Shown here piece by piece: positions 24,805-32,939 of a stretch of 47,085 nucleotides of DNA (within the stretch, counting starts at the first letter, position 1; each line of letters starts with the position of its first letter). The stretch comes from CADEEN01 sp031389585. Its GTDB lineage: Bacteria > Pseudomonadota > Gammaproteobacteria > Burkholderiales > Burkholderiaceae_C. The position numbers were made by a program, and so were the translations under genes. The stretch spans positions 1-47,085 of the forward strand of contig JANMSS010000116.1 in NCBI GenBank assembly GCA_031389585.1. The letters are read 5' to 3'. Below the pieces are notes generated by a model. That model made no database searches. It saw only the letters and a list, made by a program, of their open reading frames with translations, and was not told the DNA's origin.

Positions 24805-25250
24805 CCACCATCGACATCAAGGTGCTCGATGCGCGCATCGCCGCGCACCTGCCGCACTACGCCACGCCTGGCAGCGCCGGATTGGACCTGCGCGCCTGCC
24901 TGGATCACGCGTTGACGCTGGCACCGGGGCAGACGCAGCTGATTCCAACGGGGCTGTCGATTCACATCGGGGACCCGGCCTACGCCGCGATGCTGTTGCC
25001 GCGCTCGGGCCTGGGCCACAAGCACGGCATCGTGCTCGGTAACCTGGTCGGCCTGATCGACAGCGACTACCAGGGCCCGTTGATGGTCAGCTGCTGGAAC
25101 CGCGGCAGCACGCCCTTCGTCATCGAGCCCATGGAGCGCATTGCGCAGATGGTCATCGTGCCGGTGGTGCAGGCCAGTTTCCGCCGCGTCGACAGTTTTG
25201 CTACCTCGGATCGCGGCGAAGGCGGTTTCGGCTCTACTGGCAAGCGCTGA
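24801..25250 (+). CDS. dut: Deoxyuridine 5'-triphosphate nucleotidohydrolase
   Basis: 149 residues; trimeric dUTPase that makes dUMP and keeps uracil out of DNA. All five family motifs are seen: PGSAGLDLRA, LPRSGLGHKHGIVLG, GLIDSDYQGPL, ERIAQMVIVPV and the C-terminal Gly-rich RGEGGFGSTGKR. Coupled to coaBC by a 4-nt overlap. Its stop is 25 bp from the convergent SlyD-like gene; no clear terminator was found in between. Confidence 0.97.
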   Translation: MTTIDIKVLDARIAAHLPHYATPGSAGLDLRACLDHALTLAPGQTQLIPTGLSIHIGDPAYAAMLLPRSGLGHKHGIVLGNLVGLIDSDYQGPLMVSCWNRGSTPFVIEPMERIAQMVIVPVVQASFRRVDSFATSDRGEGGFGSTGKR

Positions 25251-25275
25251 GGCTCAACGCTCGCGGGTCTGCCGA

Positions 25276-25797
25276 TCAGTGCAAGCCGCGCGCCGCGGGT
25301 AGCACTTCCAGCACGTCGAGCACATTGCCGCCGACGCGGGTGGCTTCGACTTCTTCCGGCGTGGCATCGCGGACCGCGCGCACTTTTATGTGCAGGCGCA
25401 GCGCCATGCCCGCCAGCGCGTGATTGCCGTCAAGCACCACATGCGTCGGGTAGACCTCGGTCACGGTGTACAGCGTGTCAGGGGGGATGTCGGGTGTTAC
25501 GCTGCCTTCGGGCAGGCCCTCGAACTGCATTCCGGGCTCGACTTCGGCGGGAAACAGCGAACGGTCCTCGAAGCACACCAATGCACTGTCGTACTCGCCA
25601 AAGGCGTGCTCGGGTTCGAGGTGCAGATGGGCTTCGAAGCCCGCCGTTTGGCCGGCCAGCGCCTCCTCCACCTTGGGCAACAGGTCGTCGCCGCCGAAGT
25701 AGAACTCCACCGGCGCGGGCAATTCGTCGATGGCCTGGCCCTGTGCGTCCGACAGTTGCCAGGTGAGCGCCACCACGCAAGGTTTTTCAATCAACAT
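25276..25797 (-). CDS. SlyD-like FKBP-type peptidyl-prolyl isomerase
   Basis: 173 residues from the ATG at 25797. An FKBP domain with inserted flap (IF) domain as in SlyD: VVALTWQLSDAQG, VEFYFGGDDLLPKVEEALAGQTAG (FKBP domain), EHAFGEYDSALVCFEDRSLFP followed by the IF domain (VEPGMQFEGLPEG to YPTHVVLDGNHALAGMALRLHIKV). The histidine/cysteine-rich metal-binding tail of E. coli SlyD is absent; the C terminus is LEVLPAARGLH. It should act as a cytoplasmic folding helper. Divergent from the RoxA-like gene with 33 bp between the starts, so regulatory signals of the two must overlap. Confidence 0.9.
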   Translation of the reverse strand: MLIEKPCVVALTWQLSDAQGQAIDELPAPVEFYFGGDDLLPKVEEALAGQTAGFEAHLHLEPEHAFGEYDSALVCFEDRSLFPAEVEPGMQFEGLPEGSVTPDIPPDTLYTVTEVYPTHVVLDGNHALAGMALRLHIKVRAVRDATPEEVEATRVGGNVLDVLEVLPAARGLH

Positions 25798-25830
25798 TGG
25801 ACAATGATGGCACAGCACGACAATCGTTGA

Positions 25831-26964
25831 ATGGATCCGGATCACGCCTTGACGCTGCTCGGTGGCCTGTCGCCAGCGCAATTCATGCGCCACCACTGGC
25901 ACAAGAAACCGCGGCTGGTGCGCCAGGCCGTACCTGGCATTGGCGCGCCCCTGTCGCGCATGGCGCTGTTTGCTTTGGCGGCGCGCGACGATGTCGAATC
26001 GCGCCTGATTCGACGTGACGGCCGGGATCACTGGCAGCTTCGCCACGGCCCGCTGCCGCGGCGCGCCCTGCCGCCGCTGGCGCAGGGCGGCTGGACGCTG
26101 CTGGTGCAGGGTTTGGATTTGCATCTGGACGCCGCGCACGATCTGCTGTCACGTTTTCGCTTCGTGCCCGCCGCCCGCCTGGACGACCTGATGCTGTCCT
26201 ATGCCAGCGACGGTGGCGGGGTCGGGCCGCATATCGACTCGTATGACGTCTTCCTGCTTCAATTGCAGGGTCGGCGCCGCTGGCGAATCGGCCGTGCTCG
26301 CCGGCCGCAGTGGCGCGACGACGTGCCGCTGAAGATGCTGGCGCAGTTTGAAGCCGACCAGGATTGGGTGCTCGATCCGGGTGACATGCTCTACCTGCCA
26401 CCCGGATGGGCGCATGAGGGCGTGGCCATCGGGGGCGACTGCATGACGGCCTCGATCGGCTTTCGCGCCCCGGGGGCCGATGAACTGGCGCAGGCCTTAC
26501 TGGCACGCCTGGCAGACGCCTCGGATGCGAACCCGCGCGCGCCGCGCTACCGCGACCCCGCGCAGGCCGCCACGGCCCAACCAGGCTCAGTACCAGAGCC
26601 CTTGAAGCGCTTTGCCCACGCTGCAGTCGCCCGCGTCCTGGCCGATCGGGTCGCGCTGGATTGCGTGCTCGGTGAATGGCTCACCGAACCCAAGGCCCAG
26701 GTCTGGTTCGACGCGCCACGCAGCGCGCGGCAGAATGTCGAGCATGGCGTCGTGCTCGACCGCCGCTCACGCATGGCTTACGACGCCGGGCACATCTTCA
26801 TCAATGGCGAGTCATTGCGCGCCGGTGGCCGGGACGCGAAGCTGATGCACACGCTGGCCGATGCGCGCCAACTCGATGCACGCGCCGTGCGCGCGGCCAG
26901 CAGCCAGGCGCGCGCGCTGCTCGAGGAGTGGTGGGCCAGCGGCTGGTTGCATGCCCGCGCTTGA
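25831..26964 (+). CDS. RoxA/YcfD-like ribosomal oxygenase (JmjC-type cupin)
   Basis: 377 residues. JmjC-like cupin with the Fe(II) triad H134-x-D136 in GPHIDSYDVF and H195 in PPGWAHEGVA, preceded by the family-typical QFMRHHWHKKPRLVRQA start and SYASDGGGVG. E. coli RoxA hydroxylates an arginine of ribosomal protein L16; the winged-helix-like C-terminal region (about 240-377, YDAGHIFINGES and LLEEWWASGWLHA) fits the same family. The start at 25831 is the only reasonable ATG near the family N terminus. The hypothetical gene downstream (26986) is 21 bp away and probably in the same transcript. Confidence 0.9.
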   Translation: MDPDHALTLLGGLSPAQFMRHHWHKKPRLVRQAVPGIGAPLSRMALFALAARDDVESRLIRRDGRDHWQLRHGPLPRRALPPLAQGGWTLLVQGLDLHLDAAHDLLSRFRFVPAARLDDLMLSYASDGGGVGPHIDSYDVFLLQLQGRRRWRIGRARRPQWRDDVPLKMLAQFEADQDWVLDPGDMLYLPPGWAHEGVAIGGDCMTASIGFRAPGADELAQALLARLADASDANPRAPRYRDPAQAATAQPGSVPEPLKRFAHAAVARVLADRVALDCVLGEWLTEPKAQVWFDAPRSARQNVEHGVVLDRRSRMAYDAGHIFINGESLRAGGRDAKLMHTLADARQLDARAVRAASSQARALLEEWWASGWLHARA

Positions 26965-26985
26965 GTCTGTTTTGAGGAGACGTTC

Positions 26986-27480
26986 ATGAACCCCCAGACG
27001 CCCAAGGGCTCCGCGCTTATCGATGGCCGCAGCGAGTTCATCGCCGCGGTTCGACTGGCCTTGTCGTGCGCCACACAAGAGCGCGCGCGAGAACTGTGTT
27101 TTGTCGACCCTGATTTCGCTGCCTGGCCTCTCGAGGACCCGCAGTTGCTGAGTGCGCTGAGTGCCTGGGCGCGTCTGCCCGAACGCCGGTTGCTGATGAT
27201 TGCCACACGCTTCGACGATCTGCCTCGGTATTGCCCACGCTTTGTGGCCTGGCGGCGAAACTGGACCCATGTCGTGGAGTGCCGGGCGACCGAGGTCGAG
27301 ACGTCGCAGGTTCCGACCTTGCTGCTGGCCGGCGCGCACAGCCTGCAGTTGGCTGACCGGCAACAGTGGCGCGGCCATTGGCTGGCCGACGACAGCGAGA
27401 TCGGTGAGTGGCGCGAAGTGGTTGACGTGCTCATGCAACGTTCCGAGGTTGATTTCCCGGCCAACACGCTGGGTCTCTAG
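26986..27480 (+). CDS. Conserved hypothetical protein downstream of the RoxA-like gene
   Basis: 164 residues, cytoplasmic, no signal peptide or membrane helix. Function not recognised. It has the alpha/beta look of a small sensor-like domain (ARELCFVDPDFAAWPLEDPQLL, ERRLLMIATRFDDLPRYCPRFVAWRRNWTHVVECR, WLADDSEIGEWREVVDVLMQRSEVDFPANTLGL), similar in style to QTRT/phospholipase-D-like domains that act on small regulators, but no catalytic motif is seen. The sequence GAGGAGACG just before the start (about 26974-26981) is a fair ribosome binding site. I believe homologues sit next to RoxA-like genes in related genomes, which would suggest a linked role, but that is from memory. Confidence 0.7.
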   Translation: MNPQTPKGSALIDGRSEFIAAVRLALSCATQERARELCFVDPDFAAWPLEDPQLLSALSAWARLPERRLLMIATRFDDLPRYCPRFVAWRRNWTHVVECRATEVETSQVPTLLLAGAHSLQLADRQQWRGHWLADDSEIGEWREVVDVLMQRSEVDFPANTLGL

Positions 27481-27624
27481 GGCAATTCCCTAGGAACGCT
27501 ATACTCACAGGCTAGGTACGGAGGGGTCTCTCACTCTTCATGTCCCTGCCCGAAGCGGATTCCTGTGAATGGATCCAACAGTTACCGATCATCGTTTGAC
27601 TCACCGAACTCCAAGGATTTTTTA

Positions 27625-27936
27625 ATGAACAAGTCGCTCCTGTTGGCCGCCCTGGTTGCTGCCGTCGCCCTGTCTGCTTGCGGCAAGAAGGCCGAAGAGA
27701 AGGCCCCTGCGGCGACGGCCCCCGTGGCAGCCGCCGCCTCTGCCGCTGCAGCCGACGCTGCCTCGGCCGTGACCGGTGCCGCCACGGCCGCCGCCGACGC
27801 CGCCGCTTCGGCCATGGCCGGTGCGGCTTCCGCAACTGCCGGCGCGATGCAGGACGCTGCCAAGGACGCTGCGGGCAAGGCTGCCGCGGCTGCCAAGGAC
27901 GCTGCCGGCAAGGCCGTCGAAGGCGCCAAGAAGTAA
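27625..27936 (+). CDS. Alanine-rich small lipoprotein with LEA-like repeats
   Basis: 103 residues. Lipoprotein signal MNKSLLLAALVAAVALSAC with Cys19, then GKKAEEKAP, then a stretch of nearly 50% Ala (AAASAAAADAASAVTG to ASATAGAM) and two copies of an AAKDAAGKA unit at the end (about residues 77-96), finishing EGAKK. The composition and 11-mer-like AxKDAxGKA periodicity resemble LEA/histone-H1-like disordered helices; the role is unknown. It could be a periplasmic, membrane-tethered helical spacer of the Lpp kind. The start at 27625 follows the only signal peptide; an AAGGA at 27613-27617 precedes it. TATACT (27500-27505) is a candidate -10 in the 144-bp leader, and a strong terminator follows, so this is probably a single-gene transcript. 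Confidence 0.8.
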   Translation: MNKSLLLAALVAAVALSACGKKAEEKAPAATAPVAAAASAAAADAASAVTGAATAAADAAASAMAGAASATAGAMQDAAKDAAGKAAAAAKDAAGKAVEGAKK

Positions 27937-27957
27937 TCGGTTTACCGAAGATGTTGC

Positions 27958-27984
27958 AAAGGCCGCCTCCGGGCGGCCTTTGTC
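27958..27984. terminator. Intrinsic terminator, probably bidirectional
   Basis: A 10-bp perfect stem AAAGGCCGCC/GGCGGCCTTT (27958-27967, 27972-27981) with a TCCG loop and flanking A/T runs. It separates the lipoprotein gene from the convergent metallo-hydrolase gene. Confidence 0.9.
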
Positions 27985-28000
27985 GTTGGGTCTGCCGCGT

Positions 28001-28795
28001 TCAGTGAAGTTCGATCCAGCCGCAACCGTGGGTGGCATCCGCTGCACTGAGCAGAGTGGGAGCCGCCGCGTCTAACGCTCCACGCAGCGCGGCTAACGCC
28101 AGGTCGGGCCTGTTGTTTTTCTGGCTCAGGTGCGCGGCCACCACATGGCGCAGACCGTCGTGGCCACAGGCGTCGAGCAGGGCCGCAGACTGATGATTCG
28201 CCAGATGGCCCAGGCGACCCCCGACGCGCCGCTTCAGCCACGGCGGGTAGGCGCTGGCGGCGAGCAACTCGGGGTCGTGATTGGTTTCAAGCAGCAGCGC
28301 GTCGCAACCCTGCAGCGCAAGTGCGACGGCGTCGGTTGGCTCGCCGATGTCGGTCAGGATGCCGATGCGATGCCGGGCGTCGCTGCAGGTCAGCTGTAGA
28401 GGCTCTGCGGCGTCGTGCGGGACTGCAAAGGGGTGCAGTGTCAGGGCACCCACCACGATCGCTTGGCCGTCGCGCGCGACAAGGCACTCCGGCGCGTCCT
28501 CGGCCTTGGCTGCGACCTGGGCCCACGTGCCGGCGCTGGCCCACACCGGTGTGCCGTGGCGCCGCTGCAGCGCCAGCACCCCGCCGACATGGTCACTGTG
28601 TTCGTGCGTGACGAACACCGCATCGATGTCGGTCGCCAGCAGGCCGCGTGTGGCCAGGCGGGTGGCAAGGTGGCGCAGCGGCAGGCCGCAGTCGATCAGG
28701 ACGCGGGTGGCACGCGCACCCTCGCCTGTCGCAATGGCCTCGATGAGGGTGGCGTTACCGCTGCTGCCGCTGCCCAGGCTGGTGAAGCGCAGCAC
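28001..28795 (-). CDS. MBL-fold metallo-hydrolase (YycJ/WalJ-like)
   Basis: 264 residues. Metallo-beta-lactamase fold with zinc/binuclear metal ligands VTHEHSDHVGG, HDAAEP, ILTDIGE and LETNHD, and the opening RFTSLGSGSSGNATLIE that marks the YycJ-like group of cytoplasmic MBL proteins, thought to act on nucleic acids (5'-exonuclease-like). It follows bamC by 19 bp and is probably the last gene of the dapA-bamC run. Length is usual. Substrate unproven. Confidence 0.9.
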   Translation of the reverse strand: MLRFTSLGSGSSGNATLIEAIATGEGARATRVLIDCGLPLRHLATRLATRGLLATDIDAVFVTHEHSDHVGGVLALQRRHGTPVWASAGTWAQVAAKAEDAPECLVARDGQAIVVGALTLHPFAVPHDAAEPLQLTCSDARHRIGILTDIGEPTDAVALALQGCDALLLETNHDPELLAASAYPPWLKRRVGGRLGHLANHQSAALLDACGHDGLRHVVAAHLSQKNNRPDLALAALRGALDAAAPTLLSAADATHGCGWIELH

Positions 28796-28814
28796 GGCGG
28801 TCGGCTGCTGCGTG

Positions 28815-29963
28815 CTACTTCAGATCCTCAACCAGCAGCGCCACGATGCGCTGGCCGACGCTGCCGTTCTCCGGGCCGCCCTGGGCGTTTTGCACCGAGA
28901 CATGGGTGCGCTCGCCGTCGGCCTTGACGACGATTCGATAGCGGACCGGCGCTTGTGCGGGATCGGCCTTGCCGAAGGCGAACAGCTTGGCGAAGAAGCC
29001 CCGCTCGGTGGTCGCGGCGTCCTTCGGATCAACGTAGCGAACGAAGTACAGGCCGCCCGCGCGGTCGCGGTCCTCGACGGTAAAGCCGCTGCGATCCAGC
29101 GTCAGACCGACGCGGCGCCAGGCGCGGTCGAAGCCTTCGTCGACCTGCAGCGTTGCCGCCGCCTGGCCCGTGACGACGCGGGCACGCGGTGTGCTGGTGA
29201 CCGGGTTGGCGGCCACCGTGCGCGCGACCTCTTCCTTGGCGCCGAGCTTGACCATCAGGCGCGACAGGAACTCGGCTTCGAGTTGCGGATCGCTTGGCCG
29301 GTGGGTCCAGGTCGTCTGTTCCTTGCGATCGGTGGTGTAGACCTCGATCATCCCGCGGTGGCTGAGGAACACGTCGCTGCCGTTGGCACCGCGCTCGACG
29401 CGCACGCGAAAGCGGTCGCGCAGGCCGCTGTCGTACAGGGTATCGAGCACGCGGCCGATGGTGCGGCGAATGATGTCCTGCGGGATGTTGGCGCGGTTCT
29501 CCGCCCAGTCGGTCTCCATCACGCCGGCCTGGGCGTTGTCGACGACCAGATTGAACCCGCGTTCCTGCCAGAACGATTGCAATTGCGGCCACAAGCGTTC
29601 GGCTGGCATGGGCACCGACAACCAGCGCTGGCTGCCTTCGCGCACGATGCGCATCTCGCCGATGCTGGTCGGCGCAACGGTACTCGCGACGCTGGTGGCA
29701 GACGCCGGGGCTGCGCTTGCAGAGCCGAAGGTGCTGGCACTCACCGTGCCGCCGCCCTGCGGCTGGTAGCGGCTATCACGTTGCAACTGCGTCAGGTCGG
29801 GCGGCACCTCAAGGCGCGCGGTCTTGGTTGACTGGCTCTTGTAGTCGATCTTGTCGCCCGCCAGGAAATCGTTGACTGTCGAGCAGGCACCGAGTGTGCA
29901 GGCGGCGGCGAGCGCCAGGGCCAGACGCAGGGCGGGTGACAGGGAAGCGTGTGCAGGATGCAT
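28815..29963 (-). CDS. bamC: Outer-membrane assembly lipoprotein BamC (NlpB)
   Basis: 382 residues from the ATG at 29963, which places a signal peptide and lipobox LGAC (Cys27) at the N terminus. After a Ser/Ala-rich spacer come the NlpB/DapX hallmarks: KIDYKSQSTKTARLEVPPDLTQL near the N terminus and the two helix-grip domains (QRWLSVPMPAERLWPQLQSFW, LQVDEGFDRAWRRVGLTLDRSGFTVEDRDRAGGLYFVRYVDP). BamC is an accessory member of the BAM complex that inserts beta-barrel proteins into the outer membrane. The gene order dapA-bamC is conserved from E. coli to betaproteobacteria; 84 bp separate the two here. Confidence 0.93.
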   Translation of the reverse strand: MHPAHASLSPALRLALALAAACTLGACSTVNDFLAGDKIDYKSQSTKTARLEVPPDLTQLQRDSRYQPQGGGTVSASTFGSASAAPASATSVASTVAPTSIGEMRIVREGSQRWLSVPMPAERLWPQLQSFWQERGFNLVVDNAQAGVMETDWAENRANIPQDIIRRTIGRVLDTLYDSGLRDRFRVRVERGANGSDVFLSHRGMIEVYTTDRKEQTTWTHRPSDPQLEAEFLSRLMVKLGAKEEVARTVAANPVTSTPRARVVTGQAAATLQVDEGFDRAWRRVGLTLDRSGFTVEDRDRAGGLYFVRYVDPKDAATTERGFFAKLFAFGKADPAQAPVRYRIVVKADGERTHVSVQNAQGGPENGSVGQRIVALLVEDLK

Positions 29964-30047
29964 GGGTGAGGCGGCGCGTTGCGGCGACCGGCAGGCTGAA
30001 TGGTGAGGGACTCTGACGAAAGACAAGGGTACGACGCCGGCTGCGCG

Positions 30048-30929
30048 TTAGAGCAGGCCGGCCTCGTGCATCGCCTGCTCGAGCGGCGCATGCAGGGCTT
30101 CGGACAGACCGACCAGCGGCAGTCGCAGCATCGGGCCGCAGCGGCCCATCCGCGCCAGCGCCCATTTGACCGGAATCGGATTGGCCTCGACGAAGAGTTG
30201 CTTGTGCAAGGCCAGCAGCTTCAAGTGGATCTCGCTGGCCTGCCTGGCGTTGCCAGCGATGGCAGCCCGGCACAGCTCGGCCATGGCGCGCGGTGCCACG
30301 TTGGCGGTGACGCTGACGTTGCCATGTCCGCCGAGCAGCATCACAGCGATGGCGGTCGGATCGTCGCCCGAGTAGATCGAGAAGCCCTTGGGTGCCTGCT
30401 TGATCAGCCAGGCCGCGCGGTCGATGTTGCCCGAGGCTTCCTTGATGCCGATGATGCCCGGCACTGTCGCCAAGCGCAGCACGGTGTCGTGCTGCATATC
30501 GGCCACCGAGCGGCCGGGCACGTTGTAGAGCATGACCGGGATGTCGACGGCTTCGGCGATCGCCCGGAAGTGCCGGTAGATGCCTTCCTGGGTCGGCTTG
30601 TTGTAGTAGGGCACCACTTGCAGAGTGCAATCAGCACCGACCTCGAGCGCGAATTTCGACAGCTCGATCGCCTCACGGGTCGAGTTCGCGCCGGCCCCGG
30701 CCATCACGGGTACCCGCCCCGCCGTGTGCTCGACGGCGACGCGGATGATCTCGCAATGCTCCTGCACATCGACGGTCGGCGATTCGCCTGTCGTGCCGAC
30801 GACGCCGATGCAGGCCGTGCCTTCGGCGATGTGCCAGTCGATCAAGCGCCGCAGCGCCGGGTAGTCGACGCTGCCGTCGTCGTTCATAGGCGTGACCAGC
30901 GCGACGATGCTGCCAACTATCGGATTCAT
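30048..30929 (-). CDS. dapA: 4-hydroxy-tetrahydrodipicolinate synthase
   Basis: 293 residues; condenses pyruvate and aspartate semialdehyde, first committed step to meso-diaminopimelate and lysine. The Schiff-base lysine is K163 in GIIGIKEASGNID, the catalytic tyrosine Y135 in YNVPGRS, and the substrate loop GTTGESPTV is intact. The ATG at 30929 opens the typical MNPIVGSIVALVTPM; the frame begins seven codons earlier but without support. A TAAAAT box (30958-30963, minus strand) lies between the upstream methyltransferase gene and this one, so dapA may have its own promoter. Confidence 0.96.
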   Translation of the reverse strand: MNPIVGSIVALVTPMNDDGSVDYPALRRLIDWHIAEGTACIGVVGTTGESPTVDVQEHCEIIRVAVEHTAGRVPVMAGAGANSTREAIELSKFALEVGADCTLQVVPYYNKPTQEGIYRHFRAIAEAVDIPVMLYNVPGRSVADMQHDTVLRLATVPGIIGIKEASGNIDRAAWLIKQAPKGFSIYSGDDPTAIAVMLLGGHGNVSVTANVAPRAMAELCRAAIAGNARQASEIHLKLLALHKQLFVEANPIPVKWALARMGRCGPMLRLPLVGLSEALHAPLEQAMHEAGLL

Positions 30930-30957
30930 GGAGTGCGGTGCATATTGCAAACGGTCG

Positions 30958-30963
30958 ATTTTA
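30958..30963 (-). promoter_or_regulatory. Candidate -10 box of dapA
   Basis: TAAAAT on the minus strand, 28 bases before the dapA ATG. No convincing -35 was seen. Confidence 0.4.
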
Positions 30964-30986
30964 GCTGGCGCGCGGCCGATCGCCTT

Positions 30987-31523
30987 CTACAGCCGATGGC
31001 GGCCTTGGCTGGCCGGGGTATTGACCGCGACGACTCGCTGCACACGGCGCAGTGGCGTGTCCAGCAGGCCGTCTTCGTAGGCCACCACATGCAGGCCCTG
31101 GCAGACGGCCAGCAACTCGCCCGGGCGGAGCAGAAATTCGGGGTTCGATGGCTTGCCGTAGGCTTCGTTGCCCAGCGCGAAGGTCTCGTAGATCAGCACG
31201 CCGCGCGCGGCGAGGCTGGCCAACAGCGCCGGCCACAGCGGGCGCCACAGGTAGTTGGTGACGACGACGCCGTCGAAGCGCTCGCCTTGGAAGGGCCAGG
31301 GCCCGCTCTCGATGTCGGCAACGACGGCGCGGCCGTGAGACTCCACGCCCGACAGTGCGGTCGCATCGCGATCGACGCCGGTGACTGCAAACCCCTGTGC
31401 AGCCAGCCAGCGCAGGTGCCGCCCGCTGCCGCAGGCCACATCGAGCACCGACCCGCGCGGGTTGATCAGCGTCGACCAGCGCGTGACCCAGGCCGAAGGC
31501 TCAAGCCCCGCGTGTGCGCTCAA
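30987..31523 (-). CDS. Class I SAM-dependent methyltransferase
   Basis: 178 residues with a TTG start overlapping the stop of the small membrane protein gene by 4 nt (TTGA). The TTG is preferred because GGAG stands seven bases upstream and longer frames would have to begin inside the upstream gene. SAM motif I is SVLDVACGSGRHLRWLA, followed by VTGVDRDATALSG and FDGVVVTNYLWRP (motif IV). It resembles Methyltransf_11/TehB-like small-molecule enzymes; the methyl acceptor is unknown. Transcribed after the MFS gene and the 47-residue membrane protein, and 57 bp before dapA. Confidence 0.8.
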   Translation of the reverse strand: MSAHAGLEPSAWVTRWSTLINPRGSVLDVACGSGRHLRWLAAQGFAVTGVDRDATALSGVESHGRAVVADIESGPWPFQGERFDGVVVTNYLWRPLWPALLASLAARGVLIYETFALGNEAYGKPSNPEFLLRPGELLAVCQGLHVVAYEDGLLDTPLRRVQRVVAVNTPASQGRHRL

Positions 31524-31663
31524 AAACAGCTCCGGAGAAAGTTGGCCAGCTCCACCATCAGGTCGGGCTGCAGGTACGACACGAACACCAGGGCCAAGGC
31601 GAGCCCCGAGACCACGCCCCAGAACAGGCGCGAATGCAGCCAACCGCTCAATGCGTGCTTCAT
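31520..31663 (-). CDS. 47-residue single-pass membrane protein
   Basis: A small open frame coupled at both ends: its ATG overlaps the MFS stop (ATGA, 31660-31663) and its TGA overlaps the methyltransferase TTG. The product begins MKHALSGWLHSRLFWG, has one hydrophobic helix (VVSGLALALVFVSYL) and ends with an amphipathic LMVELANFLRSCF. The tight coupling and charged N terminus argue that it is translated. Role unknown; an accessory subunit or assembly aid for the transporter is one possibility. It is too short for common gene-finding thresholds. Confidence 0.75.
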   Translation of the reverse strand: MKHALSGWLHSRLFWGVVSGLALALVFVSYLQPDLMVELANFLRSCF

Positions 31664-32883
31664 GCCGCCGCCACGGCCGGCCGGTGAATCGCGGTCTCGC
31701 GCACCGGCAGGTTGATCAGCGCCGCGAACACGCCGAGCGCCACCGCGATCCCCCACACGATGTTGTAGCTGCCGGTGGCGTCGTACAACGTGCCGCCCAA
31801 CCAGGCGCCCAGAAAGGAACCGAGCTGGTGGCTGAGGAAGACGAAGCCGCCGAGCATCGAGAAATGGCGCACGCCGAACATCTGCGCCACCAAGGCATTG
31901 GTGGGCGGCACGGTCGACAGCCACAACACCCCCATCGTCGCTGCGAACAGGTAGACCGACCACGGTGTCAGCGGTGCGGCCAGAAAGGCCACGATGACCA
32001 CCGAGCGCAGGATGTAGATTGCACTCAGGATGTGCCGCTTCGGGAAGTGCTGGCCCAGCGAGCCCGCCGCGTACGTGCCGATCACGTTGAACAATCCGAT
32101 CAACGCCAGCGCGACGGTCGCCACCTGCGGCGTCATGCCGTGGTCCTTCAAGTAGCTGGGCAAGTGCACACCGATGAAGACGACCTGGAAGCCGCAGACG
32201 AAGTAGCCCGCCATCAGCAATTGGAAGCTGCGGTAGCCAAAGGCCTCGCGCAGGGCCTGCACGATGCTTTGATGCGTGCCATGGGCCGCAGCGTCGCGCG
32301 CCGGTTCCTTCAGCCCGAATGCCAGCGGCATGATCGCCAGCACAGCGATGCCCAGTATGAAGAGGGCCTCCTGCCAGCCGAAGGCGCTGATCAACCAACT
32401 CGCCACCGGGACCATCAGGAACTGGCCGAACGAGCCGGCTGCCGCGGTGACACCCATGGCCCACGAGTGCCGATCGGCCGGCACATTGCGGCTGATCACT
32501 CCGTAGATTACGGCGTAGGTGCAGCCGGCCTGGGCCATCCCGATCAGAACGCCGGCGCTGCCGGTGAAGGCCAGCCCGGTGGCGGCGGGCGCCATCAAGA
32601 TCAGGCCGGCGGCGTACATCAGTGCTGAGCCGAGCAGGATCTTGAAGGCGCCGAAGCGGTCGGCCAGCGCACCGGCAAAGGGCCCCGCGATACCCCAGGC
32701 CAGGTTCTGCACGGCCAACGCAAACGCGAAAGTCTCGCGCGTCCAGCCGCGCTCCATCGTGATCGGCTGCAGCCACAGGCCAAATCCATGGCGGATGCCC
32801 ATCGTGAGGGTCACGATCGCGGCGCCGCAGAGCAGCACCTGCAGCATCGAGAGTTGTGTCGCGGTGCTCGAATCGGAACGCAT
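31660..32883 (-). CDS. MFS transporter, OFA/monocarboxylate-like
   Basis: 407 residues with about 12 hydrophobic segments. The N half shows the MFS signature loop (GPFAGALADRFGAFKILLGSAL) and the C half VGVLWLSTVPPTNALVAQMFG with GAWLGGTLYDATGSYNIVW near the end. The pattern TMGIRHGFGLWLQPITMERGWTRETFAFALAVQNLAWG is typical of OFA-like or monocarboxylate transporters of betaproteobacteria, which take up organic acids, but the substrate cannot be inferred. Cytoplasmic location of the linker about residues 190-210. Divergent from the GNAT gene at 32940 (56 bp between starts), and first in the leftward run. Confidence 0.9.
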   Translation of the reverse strand: MRSDSSTATQLSMLQVLLCGAAIVTLTMGIRHGFGLWLQPITMERGWTRETFAFALAVQNLAWGIAGPFAGALADRFGAFKILLGSALMYAAGLILMAPAATGLAFTGSAGVLIGMAQAGCTYAVIYGVISRNVPADRHSWAMGVTAAAGSFGQFLMVPVASWLISAFGWQEALFILGIAVLAIMPLAFGLKEPARDAAAHGTHQSIVQALREAFGYRSFQLLMAGYFVCGFQVVFIGVHLPSYLKDHGMTPQVATVALALIGLFNVIGTYAAGSLGQHFPKRHILSAIYILRSVVIVAFLAAPLTPWSVYLFAATMGVLWLSTVPPTNALVAQMFGVRHFSMLGGFVFLSHQLGSFLGAWLGGTLYDATGSYNIVWGIAVALGVFAALINLPVRETAIHRPAVAAA

Positions 32884-32939
32884 GGCGGCACTTTAGCGGC
32901 AGCTCACCCATGCTGCACGCGCAGGGCAAACTAGCCCCC

